The position numbers were made by a program, and so were the translations under genes. Shown piece after piece: positions 29,601 to 38,267 of a DNA stretch of 64,000 bases; within the stretch, counting starts at the first letter, position 1; each line of letters opens with the position of its first letter. The DNA comes from an uncultured Christensenella sp. (GTDB lineage Bacteria > Bacillota > Clostridia > Christensenellales > CAG-917). The stretch is taken from positions 23,816 to 87,815 of the forward strand of contig CAJTQT010000006.1 in the NCBI GenBank assembly GCA_910578325.1, in the 5' to 3' direction. Below the pieces are notes generated by a model. It was not told the DNA's origin. It saw nothing but the letters and a program-made list of their open reading frames with translations, and made no database searches.

Positions 29601-30345
29601 CGACGGCGCGGGCAATCTGCTCTATTTCAGCGGAGACGAATATGTTTACGGAACGTACACGCTCGACGCGAATACGAAAGAGTTTTCAGTTGTCTATAAA
29701 GGCACTGCCGCCGACAACGACGAAAAGGGCTCCCTCGACGTAGCGAACGGATGCGGCACTATTGTTTATAATACCGGTTGGGGAAATTCATACGCAGGTC
29801 TGAGCAGAGTTCCCTTTAATCCTATGGGGTACGGAATCAGTCTCACGGTATACTCGTTTATCGGCGCGGTTAACGGCGACAGTATCGTTACGACGTCTCC
29901 GTCGTTCTCGGTGTACAGCGCGGGCAATTTCGTGTTCGTCGGAGTATACGGAAAACCGCTGACCGTAATATCGCTCGGCGCGCCTCTTGCGGCGGGGGCT
30001 ACTTTCGATTACTATTTCGAAGCGGTTAAGAACGAAATGAAGATACCCGCAACGTACAGATTTACCGCATACGAGAAAGACGGTGCGATTGCGTTTACGG
30101 CGTTGCCCATAGAGTATTATACACAACAGAGCACGCTCACGTTTGAGGATAAAGAGTATACGGTAAGTTGGTTCGACAACAGTCACGTTATGATCTGGTC
30201 GATGGGTTCATACGGAGGAGAAACGCTTGTTGGCGGAGAAATTACGCGCATCGACGAAAACTCCTTTACCGTAGGCGAATACAAAGTTACGGGCTACGGC
30301 ACAGAGGAAGTCAGAATTGAAAAACTTCCTGCCGAGGAAGCATAA
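26683..30345 (+). CDS. Large surface lipoprotein with InlB-type and BspA-like repeats
   Basis: A 1,220-residue predicted secreted lipoprotein. The N-terminal signal (KKRNFFILICLAVIIAASA) ends in FVAC, an acceptable though weak lipobox with Cys25. Residues about 30-165 are two InlB B-repeat (Listeria-Bacteroides) units (FDGWYIGEEKYDF, TLTAKWT). Residues about 180-530 are BspA-like leucine-rich repeats (IGDMAFANCEVK, IGSNAFANTKVKVLVIPASV). The remaining ~600 residues are beta-rich units of the form LSLDGxGxYxxxG...GTYxIxxNxI. It likely displays binding modules on the cell surface. GGAG lies before the ATG. Monocistronic; the ligand is unknown. Confidence 0.85.
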   Translation: MKKRNFFILICLAVIIAASAVFVACDKTMEYKVTFGGEGVDGFSQTVTSGQTAVEPEVPTRTGYTFDGWYIGEEKYDFKTPVTADITLTAKWTGNKYTVTLGDTEQTKEVVFGEAYDLGIAETAELKDFVGWALNGTLLTNEAGVSLAVWDKTENVTVTAVWTEGSKTIEGLTYTEQEDGTLTVTATKPYQFGQTAEILTTVSGKTVTKIGAMQMLGCYEIKVPSTVKSISNSAFANNSYVEVVDLSEFSGTIGDMAFANCEVKIVELGKTSAIGSNAFANTKVKVLVIPASVKTIGDGALVSDNLLEIGFVGDVPSLGKNVFGDGKREDDEVDFRLTKTALDKIGTTVDEVNAALGTSVKADAFYIYSDEEMQNSVAMSGIFHTADKETLIYRGVGSNVLIYDYTDVQVSDLYDNTHAYKFLADSTERETFVFDYSKRTIEKIEKNANGETIKDGVLYDYQGGEAVYSVPNNVTAIAGGAGFGNQAVRFLIAGANVTDIGPYAFSVGNLFGVVIGDKIETVGEYAFFYQDYLQEIVFKGSTPPAIGEAAFCTIQLGGIMPLVILNGLTQYTGEAAVIYTPLGTSSYYGDPECLPYVEAFNKSLESIDNLPQIGDADDPDSMETVSYKTDMFSQLLTYGINKKDLVYTAPFGTVTMTGTDTGFAFVTFNEESGFSGTNYAFYSNMSGYENSSGYRKLQVYTGYNDAGENESFVVYGEFKDGVYNVRGEEAGSYGELGQDTLSLDGFGKYVFYGADSSTVEGTYSINGNNITLEGISGTVVFDAKAKTVTLNGKLLTALGEEAGVYYDVNNSAKITLDGKAYKSGDKVYSGTLTLVYKGKTAVTGYSINKTAFIFMLDGVEKSWTYSKTSADLLSGYYGNYTDNLKFRVIENTVIDTFNNGDSTLSLDGYFTATLNGKEAYYRMFGDSDSVLLIADGEAKIAYLNIAEKTYSYSTASEAGKWFVTTSANYAWYLDGAGNLLYFSGDEYVYGTYTLDANTKEFSVVYKGTAADNDEKGSLDVANGCGTIVYNTGWGNSYAGLSRVPFNPMGYGISLTVYSFIGAVNGDSIVTTSPSFSVYSAGNFVFVGVYGKPLTVISLGAPLAAGATFDYYFEAVKNEMKIPATYRFTAYEKDGAIAFTALPIEYYTQQSTLTFEDKEYTVSWFDNSHVMIWSMGSYGGETLVGGEITRIDENSFTVGEYKVTGYGTEEVRIEKLPAEEA

Positions 30346-30364
30346 GAATTTCTCAATAAAACAA

Positions 30365-30396
30365 AAGCGGGGGCAAAAGCCCCCGCTTGATTTTTA
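30365..30396 (+). terminator. Terminator of the lipoprotein gene
   Basis: GCGGGGGC (30367-30374) and GCCCCCGC (30379-30386) with an AAAA loop, followed by TTGATTTTT; it probably also serves the opposing GNAT gene. Confidence 0.9.
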
Positions 30397-30402
30397 TATC
30401 GG

Positions 30403-30936
30403 TTATTTCAGATCAAATCCGTAAACACAGCGTTTTTTATCTATACGCATAACTTTATGGAATCCCATTCTTTCGCAGAATGCCACCGCGGACGGCGTAT
30501 CCGTCACCGTGTACAAACCTTTGGCTTTTGTGGTTTTAAGGTGGTCGATAAGCGTTTGAATCAATGCCTTTGCCTCGCCTTTTCCGCGAAAAGATGGAAG
30601 TACGCTTATCACCATACGGGCGGAGTAGTTAGGCGGCAGGGCAGAGAGTTTTTTCAGAAGCCGTTTTTCCGCACGGTATGATTTGCGGCTTTCTTCCTTT
30701 ACAGTTTTGAGGTATGCGGGATATAAGTCCGCAAATTTTTTGCGGTTTACGCTGCAAATGGCAAACCCCGTCGGTTTGTCGAATTCGTCGGTGGAAACAA
30801 AACAGTGTCGCGGCTCGTTGTCAATATAGTAATCGCAACGCCAGGCGCAGACGCCGCGCATAGAGCCGCGCTGTTCGTCGGCGTAGGCGATAAACTTTAC
30901 CGCTTTACAATCTTGCGGAGTATATGGTCTGATCAT
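30403..30936 (-). CDS. GNAT family N-acetyltransferase
   Basis: A 177-residue acetyl-CoA-dependent acyltransferase of the GNAT fold. Motif A is MVISVLPSFRGKGEAKALI (acetyl-CoA pyrophosphate loop RGKGEA). The C-terminal part (AVAFCERMGFHKV) matches the usual motif B region. A Lys/Arg-rich insertion of about 40 residues (KTVKEESRKSYRAEKRLLKK) precedes motif A. It lies between the lipoprotein and the large repeat protein without clear operon partners. The substrate cannot be predicted. Confidence 0.85.
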   Translation of the reverse strand: MIRPYTPQDCKAVKFIAYADEQRGSMRGVCAWRCDYYIDNEPRHCFVSTDEFDKPTGFAICSVNRKKFADLYPAYLKTVKEESRKSYRAEKRLLKKLSALPPNYSARMVISVLPSFRGKGEAKALIQTLIDHLKTTKAKGLYTVTDTPSAVAFCERMGFHKVMRIDKKRCVYGFDLK

Positions 30937-30987
30937 AATGTTTTATTTGCGACGGCAACGCGGTAACGTTGCTTGCGAGTAATGTTA

Positions 30988-33900
30988 TTATTCGACGTAA
31001 CCGTAGAGTCTCAGCATATTGACTACGATGCTGCCGCTTGTCTCATCGTATTCGAGGCTGTGCAACAGATTGCTTATCGATACGCTGTCGAGCGCGATAC
31101 GGACGTAATTGTTTATGTCCGCGACGTTCGACCACTGTATAAGATCGCCGACGGTCATCGTTGCAAGCAGAGAGGAGAACACGGAGCCGATTTCGGAGAT
31201 TTTGGCGTTTTTGATTTCGTCCATATCGAACAGAGTTCCCGACTCTGCGTCGACAACGTCGCCGATTGTAGCGTTTCCGATGACGTCGGTCATTTCGCCG
31301 AGAGTGCCGCCTGCGAGCAGACGGAGCACGGGCGCGCTCTTCTTTCTGATATACTGCGAAATCTCGACGGGCGCAAATTCCGAAACCTTTATGTCGGGCT
31401 GTCCGTCAGTGCCCGTTTTGGTGAAGAAAGTTTCGTTTGCAGTCGCGATATATCCGAGTTTAGCCGAGAACCGCTCGCTTATCGAACTGTGTATTTCGGC
31501 GTCGTATTCTACGTACTGACCGTTGACGAATACGAAATTTCCGTCGTCCGATTTTACGTACACGGTTTCGCAACGTCTCTTATCATATCTCAGATCCGCG
31601 CTCGAAATAAATCCTTTGTCTTTGAGAACATTCGCATAAAACGGTATTTCATCGCGCAAAATGTAATATTCAAGTTCCGTTTGTGTCGAAACGGAAGATT
31701 TTTCAAAAGTGCCGAGCATCTTGTCCGCGAATGCTGGATTTGCGGAATCGTATTCGATAAAGCCTCTGAAATCGTCTTTTATATAGATTCCGTATTCGGG
31801 AGCGGTTACGCCGTCTTTCAGCGAATACATTATGCCCTCGAACACATTTTTACTTCCTGCCTGCGACGCGTCAACCGCCTCTCTGTAAAACACCTCTGTT
31901 CGATAAGGGAAGGTGACGGAGGGCAGTCCCGATTCGCCCTGAACCACTTTCGTATAACCGAGCATATACGTGCACAGCACTATGTTGCGCTTATATTGAG
32001 TGGAAGATTTATCGAGATAATAGAGATTGCCGCAGGAGGTGAGTGCGGCGACTCTCTGCGCAAAGAGTTCGGTATTTTCACCGCATTCTTTCCAGAGGTC
32101 GTCGTAGGATCTGTAGACATAATAAATCTTTTCGGAGCCATCGACTTCGCTTTCTTGCAGATGGCGGAAGATGAAGTTGCTTTTGGCGTAGGCGCCGTGG
32201 TCGTCGTAAACGAAAACGTATTTACCGTGGTCGTCGGTTCCGCTGTGCGAATTGTCGCCGTATTCTATAAAATACTCTCCGTTCTCTTTGAATTGAGTTT
32301 GCGACGGTTGCGCAAGTATCAGAGCGTTCACGGTGTACACGTCGATGATTTCCGAAATCATCATATCGTCGATAATCAGTTCCATAGCGTCCGACATACC
32401 GTCTACGTTGACAAACGCGAGTTTTTTGAGGAACGCGGTGCTTTCGCCGGACACTGCCACTCTGAAATAAGCCTCATCGGGATGTTCTGCGCGGTACTCC
32501 GCGTTTACAATGCGGTAAACTCGGGTTTCGGAATCATAGCGGAAGAACCGCTCATCGGGATGAGAATCCATATATTCGGAAGTTGTCGCGGCATAGATAT
32601 CGGTGTCGATTTGCAACACGTCGGCAAGCATCAGCGAGTCGAAAGCGGTTGAGAATCCGTCGAGAGTAGAGCCTGCAAAGCGTTGCAGAATCGCAGACGA
32701 AGCGCCGTCTGTGCCCGTGCGGTCGTATCTCGTAAGTCCCGCGTGTTCGGCGGCGTTGTAAAGGGTGTAGTAAACAGCGTTTACGAAATCGCCCTTTTCG
32801 TCGGGTATATACGTTCCGTCGGAAGCCCTTTTATAGCGTTGCTGTCCCGCGTGCAAAGCCGCGTCGTAGAGCGTAAATACGGATTTGTCCTCGAAGCGGA
32901 CGTATCTGCCGTTTGCATTTTCCGTGTATCCGTCGGACTTGATGTCTATGATTTCACCGAGTGGGAGTTTACCCGCAACGCTGCCGAGATCCTTGATTTT
33001 GCATTTTCTGCGGACGAGGGATTTTATAATTTTGGCGGTGTCGTCGTTTACGTCGATGAGGTCGGCGACGGTGAGCCCATCCAAAAGGGCGTCGGCGTTT
33101 TGAAGTTCGGAGACAGTCATAAACGCGATGGTTTGCAGAATAGCCGCCGACGTGCCGACGTGAACGCGCGTAAAGGCGAGGGGAAGATTTTCGTCGGTTT
33201 CTTCGAGTTTGGAGTCCTTATTCGGAGTGCCGATGATTCCCCAGATTCCGCCGCTTGACGCGTCGATTTCGCTTGTCGGAATAAAGCCTTTGCTCACCAG
33301 CGTATAATTTCCGCCGTCCGCCGTTTCAACGCAGTTGCCGTATGCGAGAACAAAGCGCTCGGACGTATCCTCTGCGGCGGGAATATATTCTATATGCCGA
33401 TAGAATGTTTTGGTGTTGTCTGCGACATTGAAATCTTCCGAATAACAGGAGTTGTCCACCGCGTAAACTGCCGATTGCTGTCCGTCGCTGTTTACGGAGA
33501 ATTTTTTTACGAATCTGAGTTCGCGCATATCCGCTATATCGGAGTTGCCGTCGCCGTCGGTATCCTTGCCGCCCGCGAGATAGGTTTCCACCCCGAGAGG
33601 CGCGACGTAATTCTTATTTGCGAGGTCGGCGGCGGAAACCTCTTCGTATACGTCAACTTTTTGGAAGTATTGAGGATTTGAAAGTTCGATAAACGTGTCG
33701 GTGTCCGTATCGAAAAGCAGGTTGAGCCGCAATACGTTTATCACGCTTCCAAACGAAGACACGTTTACGTCCTGCAACGTTTTGAGCATTGCGTTATCCT
33801 CTATGCCGAGGTCAATTCCGAAACTGTCCTTGATTTTGCGGACGGACATATTCCCGTTGAGAGAGCCGAGAATGTTGTCTATTGCAACCGATATGCTGTT

Positions 33901-34353
33901 GTTGATGTTTTCGTTGAGTATGGGGAGGTTGTAATCTTCAAAATTTACGCCTGCGATTTTGCTGACGTCGTTGAGAGAAAACGAATTGACGACGATTGAA
34001 AGGTCGTCTATAAGTTGCGTGATAGGGACGTCGTAAAAGTTCTTATCTGTAAAATCTATGCCGCTAACGCCGTTTATCAGGGATATTCCGTAATGCTCGT
34101 ACAGAGTTTTCAGGCTCAGCGTATCGAAATTCTGCACGTCCGCCAGTATGCCTTTGACCGCTTCGAGTACGGATTTATTGTAGACTTCGCTGTCGGGAGC
34201 GATGATATCGGAACCGGTGAACGACTTCTGCAAATCGCCGACGGTCATTTGCGTGGCGAGTATAAGAACCGTTCCGCCGATGGCGAGCACGAAAAGAATG
34301 ATGCCTATCACCATTCCGAGCACAAACGTCAAAGTTCCTCTTAAAACTCTCAT
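30988..34353 (-). CDS. 1,121-residue membrane-anchored repeat protein of unknown function
   Basis: Starts MRVLRGTLTFVLGMVIGIILF: a single hydrophobic helix (about residues 7-32), then about 1,090 extracytoplasmic residues. It contains at least ten short copies of a motif of the type hydrophobic-T/S/K-V/I-x-D/E-L/I (MTVGDLQ, MTVSELQ, LTVADLI, LMLADVL, MMISEII, ATIGDVV, AKISEIG, MTVGDLI, VSISNLL). Between these lie Tyr-rich segments such as YDAALHAGQQRYKR and YNAAEHAGLTRYDR. The ATG at 34353 was chosen for its AGAGG; the 29-codon in-frame extension has no support. It is downstream of the CvpA-like gene. I do not recognise the family. Confidence 0.75.
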   Translation of the reverse strand: MRVLRGTLTFVLGMVIGIILFVLAIGGTVLILATQMTVGDLQKSFTGSDIIAPDSEVYNKSVLEAVKGILADVQNFDTLSLKTLYEHYGISLINGVSGIDFTDKNFYDVPITQLIDDLSIVVNSFSLNDVSKIAGVNFEDYNLPILNENINNSISVAIDNILGSLNGNMSVRKIKDSFGIDLGIEDNAMLKTLQDVNVSSFGSVINVLRLNLLFDTDTDTFIELSNPQYFQKVDVYEEVSAADLANKNYVAPLGVETYLAGGKDTDGDGNSDIADMRELRFVKKFSVNSDGQQSAVYAVDNSCYSEDFNVADNTKTFYRHIEYIPAAEDTSERFVLAYGNCVETADGGNYTLVSKGFIPTSEIDASSGGIWGIIGTPNKDSKLEETDENLPLAFTRVHVGTSAAILQTIAFMTVSELQNADALLDGLTVADLIDVNDDTAKIIKSLVRRKCKIKDLGSVAGKLPLGEIIDIKSDGYTENANGRYVRFEDKSVFTLYDAALHAGQQRYKRASDGTYIPDEKGDFVNAVYYTLYNAAEHAGLTRYDRTGTDGASSAILQRFAGSTLDGFSTAFDSLMLADVLQIDTDIYAATTSEYMDSHPDERFFRYDSETRVYRIVNAEYRAEHPDEAYFRVAVSGESTAFLKKLAFVNVDGMSDAMELIIDDMMISEIIDVYTVNALILAQPSQTQFKENGEYFIEYGDNSHSGTDDHGKYVFVYDDHGAYAKSNFIFRHLQESEVDGSEKIYYVYRSYDDLWKECGENTELFAQRVAALTSCGNLYYLDKSSTQYKRNIVLCTYMLGYTKVVQGESGLPSVTFPYRTEVFYREAVDASQAGSKNVFEGIMYSLKDGVTAPEYGIYIKDDFRGFIEYDSANPAFADKMLGTFEKSSVSTQTELEYYILRDEIPFYANVLKDKGFISSADLRYDKRRCETVYVKSDDGNFVFVNGQYVEYDAEIHSSISERFSAKLGYIATANETFFTKTGTDGQPDIKVSEFAPVEISQYIRKKSAPVLRLLAGGTLGEMTDVIGNATIGDVVDAESGTLFDMDEIKNAKISEIGSVFSSLLATMTVGDLIQWSNVADINNYVRIALDSVSISNLLHSLEYDETSGSIVVNMLRLYGYVE

Positions 34354-34440
34354 AACAACCTCTGAAAATCGGATTCGTCCTCGCCGCGATATAACAGTAG
34401 TATGTAACGCGGCGGATATTATATTTTTTAAATAATGCAC

Positions 34441-34467
34441 AAACGGCTGACAGTGTCAGCCGTTTTT
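34441..34467. terminator. Hairpin terminator between the CvpA-like and repeat-protein genes
   Basis: AAACGGCTGAC and GTCAGCCGTTT form a perfect 11-bp stem with an AGT loop. The T run is better on the plus strand; on the minus strand it would weakly terminate the CvpA-like gene. Confidence 0.7.
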
Positions 34468-34472
34468 AAGTT

Positions 34473-35240
34473 TTATCCGAATATGCTTTTGAAAACCGAG
34501 CCTATCGGATTGTTTTCGTACAGATAACCCACAACGGGGGAGTTGAGCAGATACTCGTGCATAGCAGGCAGCGTATCCGCCAGCGTATGAAGTATCGCGA
34601 GCACGAGCAGGATAAAGACAAGCGCGAGCGACGCAGAGAGCAACGCGCCCAAAGTTCTGTCCACCGCGCGCACAGCCGGACTGTCGGCAGAGTGCATATT
34701 TTTGAAAGCGCGTCTTAGCAGACTGCAAATTATTGCAAGTGCAATCGAATAGAGGATAAACAGTACGACCGCGACGATAAGGCTTGTCAGAGCGCCCGCG
34801 CCCGCGTCGCCGAGAGTCTGACCGTCTTCCGTCACAAAGCGTTCTGCAAGCCAGACCGCAAGTTTTGCTTTGGTGCGGTCAACGAGTCCGCTTCCGCCCG
34901 CGTCTTCGAGTTTTACTTTGTTCATAGTCCCGTCAAACTCGACGTTGATATAGAAAGAACCGTCCTCCGCGATGTGAATCGGCTCCGTGAACACGATTCC
35001 CCAGTTTGCGGTCTTTTGCGCGAGATTTTGTTTAAGACCGTCGACAAACCCGATTTTGCAAACGGGTGCGAGAGTGACGCCGACAAGAAGAAGAGAAACT
35101 AGAATTACGGCAATAGACTTATAAAAGCCTTTGAAAGATTTCGCAAGACCGCCGATAAGTCCGCCGAGCAGACCTAAGCCCACTAAGACGAAAAACGCTA
35201 TGTCCGCGTATGAAACTGCCGATATTGCCGTAGACAACAT
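34473..35240 (-). CDS. CvpA-family-like membrane protein
   Basis: A 255-residue protein with four or five membrane segments: ADIAFFVLVGLGLLGGLIGG, SIAVILVSLLLVGVTL, then a roughly 90-residue extracytoplasmic loop, SLIVAVVLFILYSIALAII, and LLSASLALVFILLVLAIL. The Gly-rich first segment, the Phe-Lys basic loop (LAKSFKGFYK) and the DRTLGALL motif before the last helix fit CvpA/colicin V production-type proteins. The large inserted loop is not typical. The start at 35240 has GAGG upstream; 50 further in-frame residues are unsupported. It may be co-oriented with the repeat protein, but a hairpin separates them. Confidence 0.7.
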   Translation of the reverse strand: MLSTAISAVSYADIAFFVLVGLGLLGGLIGGLAKSFKGFYKSIAVILVSLLLVGVTLAPVCKIGFVDGLKQNLAQKTANWGIVFTEPIHIAEDGSFYINVEFDGTMNKVKLEDAGGSGLVDRTKAKLAVWLAERFVTEDGQTLGDAGAGALTSLIVAVVLFILYSIALAIICSLLRRAFKNMHSADSPAVRAVDRTLGALLSASLALVFILLVLAILHTLADTLPAMHEYLLNSPVVGYLYENNPIGSVFKSIFG

Positions 35241-35545
35241 AAACCTACTTTCCTCTTTGCGGCAAAAAGCCGCTGTCGCGCTTCTTTCGCGCACGGCGGC
35301 GCGCCTGCGCAATTGCGTTACGTATATATTAAATACGTCGGTTGCGTATATTATAACCAATTCGCACAACTTGTGCAACCGCATTTTCAAATTGTAAATT
35401 AAAGGAAATGAGCCGATTGTTGTCTGTCATATGATAAAACCGCACGGCGCAATGAGGAATTGCGAAAAATTCTTAAAAAAATTATTGATTTGTGACATAT
35501 TTTAACGTCGGTTTAAAATTGCCGCTTATTGACAATAATCAAACA

Positions 35546-36163
35546 ATGAAAAAATCGACGACGCAAACAACTGAAAAAAAGAGAATCAAACCGCCGGCGG
35601 AACTCGCAGTAAAAGGAAAAGCGGAAGACTTCCGCAAAGCGCGCCCGGCAGAAAACGACTGCGACGACGAGGCGCTTGCGCCGTTTGTCGGCGCACTGTT
35701 CCGCACGATTACGGAAGCAGACGACAGACAGATAGTCATAGTGTGCTTCGGCACGACGGCGATTTCCGGGGATTCGCTGGGACCGCAGGTCGGCAGTCTG
35801 CTCCGCGACAGATACAATGTGCCTGCTTTTGTTTACGGCACGGAGGAGCGCACCGTAAACGGCAAGAATATGGCGCAATGGGTTGACTTTATCAGGTCCG
35901 TGCACGAAGACGCGCTGATAATAGCGGTGGACGCAAGTTTAGGACAGGCTGATAAGGTGGGGCAGATAGTACTGCGTACGGACGGAGTATGCCCCGCCGC
36001 GATAAAGGGAAGAAAAAACCGATTCGGAGACGTAGGGATACTGGGCGTCGTGGCAGAAAGCGGAGAAGACCCGCTTATGCAATTGATGACCGTATCGCCT
36101 GTTTATGTGCAGGATTTGGCGCATAAAGTTTGCGTTTTGCTCAATCAAGCGTTGTTTGCCTGA
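35546..36163 (+). CDS. yyaC: YyaC-like spore protease family protein (DUF1256)
   Basis: A 205-residue protein whose C-terminal ~150 residues match the YyaC/DUF1256 family, related to the germination protease GPR: IVIVCFGTTAISGDSLGPQVG, VYGTEERTVNGKN, AVDASLGQADKVGQI and GRKNRFGDVGILGVV. The N-terminal ~55 residues are Lys/Thr-rich. The start is uncertain: ATG 35546 is preferred to a GTG 18 codons earlier; neither has a clear ribosome binding site. Its presence, with the gerA operon nearby, supports endospore formation. Confidence 0.85.
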   Translation: MKKSTTQTTEKKRIKPPAELAVKGKAEDFRKARPAENDCDDEALAPFVGALFRTITEADDRQIVIVCFGTTAISGDSLGPQVGSLLRDRYNVPAFVYGTEERTVNGKNMAQWVDFIRSVHEDALIIAVDASLGQADKVGQIVLRTDGVCPAAIKGRKNRFGDVGILGVVAESGEDPLMQLMTVSPVYVQDLAHKVCVLLNQALFA

Positions 36164-36197
36164 ATCTTAAAATAGCATTTTTTAAGGTGCGAGATAT

Positions 36198-36240
36198 ATA
36201 ACTACGTCATTATGTGGCGTAGTTATTGCTTTTATTTTAT
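36198..36240 (+). terminator. Terminator after yyaC
   Basis: ATAACTACG (36198-36206) and CGTAGTTAT (36218-36226) followed by TGCTTTTATTTTA. Confidence 0.7.
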
Positions 36241-36292
36241 TATGGTGTTAAAATTTAAAAAGTTTTAAAACTATATAAAATAAGGAGTGCTT

Positions 36293-37222
36293 ATGGCGTC
36301 GGAAGATATAAAAACCGTCATAGAAATAAGCGGACTTACAAAGAGTTTCGGAGAGATTAAGGCGGTGCAGGACGTGTCGTTTGAGGTGCGGGAGGGCGAA
36401 CTGTTTGCATTTCTGGGCATCAACGGAGCGGGCAAATCCACAACGATTTCTATGATTTGCGGGACGCTGTGCGCCGACGGCGGTCAGGTGATTATCGACG
36501 GTTACGACGTTGCGAAGGACGCCGAGCGTATAAAGCGCAACATAGGCGTCGTGTTTCAGTCGTCGGTTCTGGACAAAGCGTTGTCTGTAAAGGACAATCT
36601 GAAAAACCGCGCCGCGTGCTACGGAATATGCGGCAAAGATTTCGAGGCCCGTCTTGCGCAACTCACCGACCTGTTTGAACTCAAAGATTTTTTAAAGAGA
36701 CCGCTGGGAAAACTTTCGGGCGGTCAGCGCAGGCGCGTGGATATAGCGCGGGCTATCATTGCCGAGCCCAAAATCCTAATTCTCGACGAGCCGACAACTG
36801 GACTCGATCCGCAGACCAGAAAGAATATCTGGGAAGTGATCGGAAAACTTCGCAGAGAAAAGAATATGACCGTATTTTTGACTACGCATTATATGGAAGA
36901 GACGACGGACGCGGATTATATCGTAATAATCGACGGCGGGAAAATTGTTGCGCAAGGCACTCCGCTCGACCTGAAAAATAAGTATACGGGCGATTTCATC
37001 ACATTGTACAACGCGGACGAAGACGCTGTCGCCGCGCTGGGAATGCCATACGAAAAAATACGCGACGCGTTCAGAATCGAGGTGCGCGATACCGCGCAGG
37101 CAACGTCGCTGATTGTCGGCAACAGAGAACTTTTCAACGACTATGAAATCGTAAAAGGAAAAATGGACGATGTCTTTCTTGCCGTTACGGGCAAGAAACT
37201 CACCGCGGAGGCGGAGAAATGA
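36293..37222 (+). CDS. ABC-2 type exporter ATP-binding subunit
   Basis: A 309-residue ATPase of the DrrA/CcmA type. Walker A is LGINGAGKSTT, the signature LSGGQRRRVD, and Walker B ILILDEPTTGLDP; the H-loop is LTTHYMEE. After residue 225 a C-terminal extension (EIVKGKMDDVFLAVTG) ends as in DrrA-like exporters. AAGGAG lies 5 bases before the ATG at 36293. The stop overlaps the permease start (ATGA), so the two are translationally coupled. The substrate (drug, lipid or peptide) cannot be inferred. Confidence 0.93.
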   Translation: MASEDIKTVIEISGLTKSFGEIKAVQDVSFEVREGELFAFLGINGAGKSTTISMICGTLCADGGQVIIDGYDVAKDAERIKRNIGVVFQSSVLDKALSVKDNLKNRAACYGICGKDFEARLAQLTDLFELKDFLKRPLGKLSGGQRRRVDIARAIIAEPKILILDEPTTGLDPQTRKNIWEVIGKLRREKNMTVFLTTHYMEETTDADYIVIIDGGKIVAQGTPLDLKNKYTGDFITLYNADEDAVAALGMPYEKIRDAFRIEVRDTAQATSLIVGNRELFNDYEIVKGKMDDVFLAVTGKKLTAEAEK

Positions 37223-38160
37223 TGAAGACGTTTTTTGCATTTACCGAGAGAAATATAAAACTGTTTTTTAAAGATAAAGGGTTGTTTTTGACGTCGCTGA
37301 TAACGCCGATAATTCTTTTGGTGCTATACGTCGCGTTTTTGGCAAACGTGTATAAAGACACTATGATGTCGGCGATACCGGAGGGTTTTGTCGTTTCCGA
37401 AAAACTCATAAACGGAATTGTAGGAGGAGAACTGTTTTCTTCGCTTCTTGCCGTAATTACGGTTACGGTTGCATTCTGTTCTAATATGATAATGGTACAG
37501 GATAAATTGACGGGAGCCGCAACGGACTTTTCGGTGACGCCGATAAAAAAGTCGGTGCGGGCGATGTCCTATTATACGTCCACTATAACCGTAACGATGG
37601 TGGTTTGTCTGTTTGCGACGTTTTTATGTATGATATATCTGGCGGCGGTAGGCTGGTGGCTGAGCGCGGGCGACGTATTTCTGCTCATACTCGATACCTT
37701 TATACTGGCGATGTTCGGGACCGCGCTTTCGTCGCTTATCAACTGTTTTGCAAGTACGCAGGGACAGATGCAGGCGATAGGAACGATTGTCAGCGCGGGA
37801 TACGGATTTATCTGCGGAGCGTATATGCCTCTTTCAAATCTCGGAGACGGATTGCAAAAGTTTTCTTCGCTGCTTCCGGGAACATACGGAACCTCGCTTG
37901 TGCGCAATCACGCGTTGAGAGGCGCGTTCGAGGGGCTTGCAAACGAAGGAGTGCCCGCGCAGGTCATCGACGGAATTAAAAAATCCATAGATTGCAAAAT
38001 ATACTTTTTCGGACACGAAGTTAGTATCGGTGCGATGTACGCGGTGCTTGTGATCTCTACGGCTTTGATAATCGGGGCATATATTCTGGCAACCGTGCTT
38101 TTGAGCAAACGAAAAAATACGGGCAAAGTGATACGTAAAAGATTTGCTAAATCTAAATAA
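37219..38160 (+). CDS. ABC-2 type exporter permease
   Basis: A 313-residue six-helix permease: FFAFTERNIKLFFKDKG at the cytoplasmic N-terminus, then hydrophobic segments around residues 22-42, 72-92, 112-140, 145-165, 180-205 and 280-300. GAYMPLSNLGDGLQKFSSLLPGTYG is the conserved ABC-2 segment. It forms the exporter with the overlapping ATPase gene. A strong terminator follows at 38211. Confidence 0.93.
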   Translation: MMKTFFAFTERNIKLFFKDKGLFLTSLITPIILLVLYVAFLANVYKDTMMSAIPEGFVVSEKLINGIVGGELFSSLLAVITVTVAFCSNMIMVQDKLTGAATDFSVTPIKKSVRAMSYYTSTITVTMVVCLFATFLCMIYLAAVGWWLSAGDVFLLILDTFILAMFGTALSSLINCFASTQGQMQAIGTIVSAGYGFICGAYMPLSNLGDGLQKFSSLLPGTYGTSLVRNHALRGAFEGLANEGVPAQVIDGIKKSIDCKIYFFGHEVSIGAMYAVLVISTALIIGAYILATVLLSKRKNTGKVIRKRFAKSK

Positions 38161-38210
38161 TTTAAATCAAAATAATGTAAGAAAGCAAGATGCAATCGAA
38201 ATGTACAAAG

Positions 38211-38236
38211 ACGGCGCGCCGATGGCGCGCCGTTTA
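38211..38236. terminator. Bidirectional terminator between the ABC permease and lepB
   Basis: ACGGCGCGCC and GGCGCGCCGT form a perfect 10-bp GC-rich stem with a GAT loop, between converging genes. The T tail is short. Confidence 0.8.
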
Positions 38237-38267
38237 AATTGCTTTGAGGTTATGAATCAGCAAAGCG

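Noticed and set aside
30973..32652. 559-codon plus-strand ORF opposite the 1,121-residue repeat protein
   Set aside because: Antisense shadow caused by codon bias; the minus-strand frame has the ribosome binding site, signal anchor and repeat pattern.
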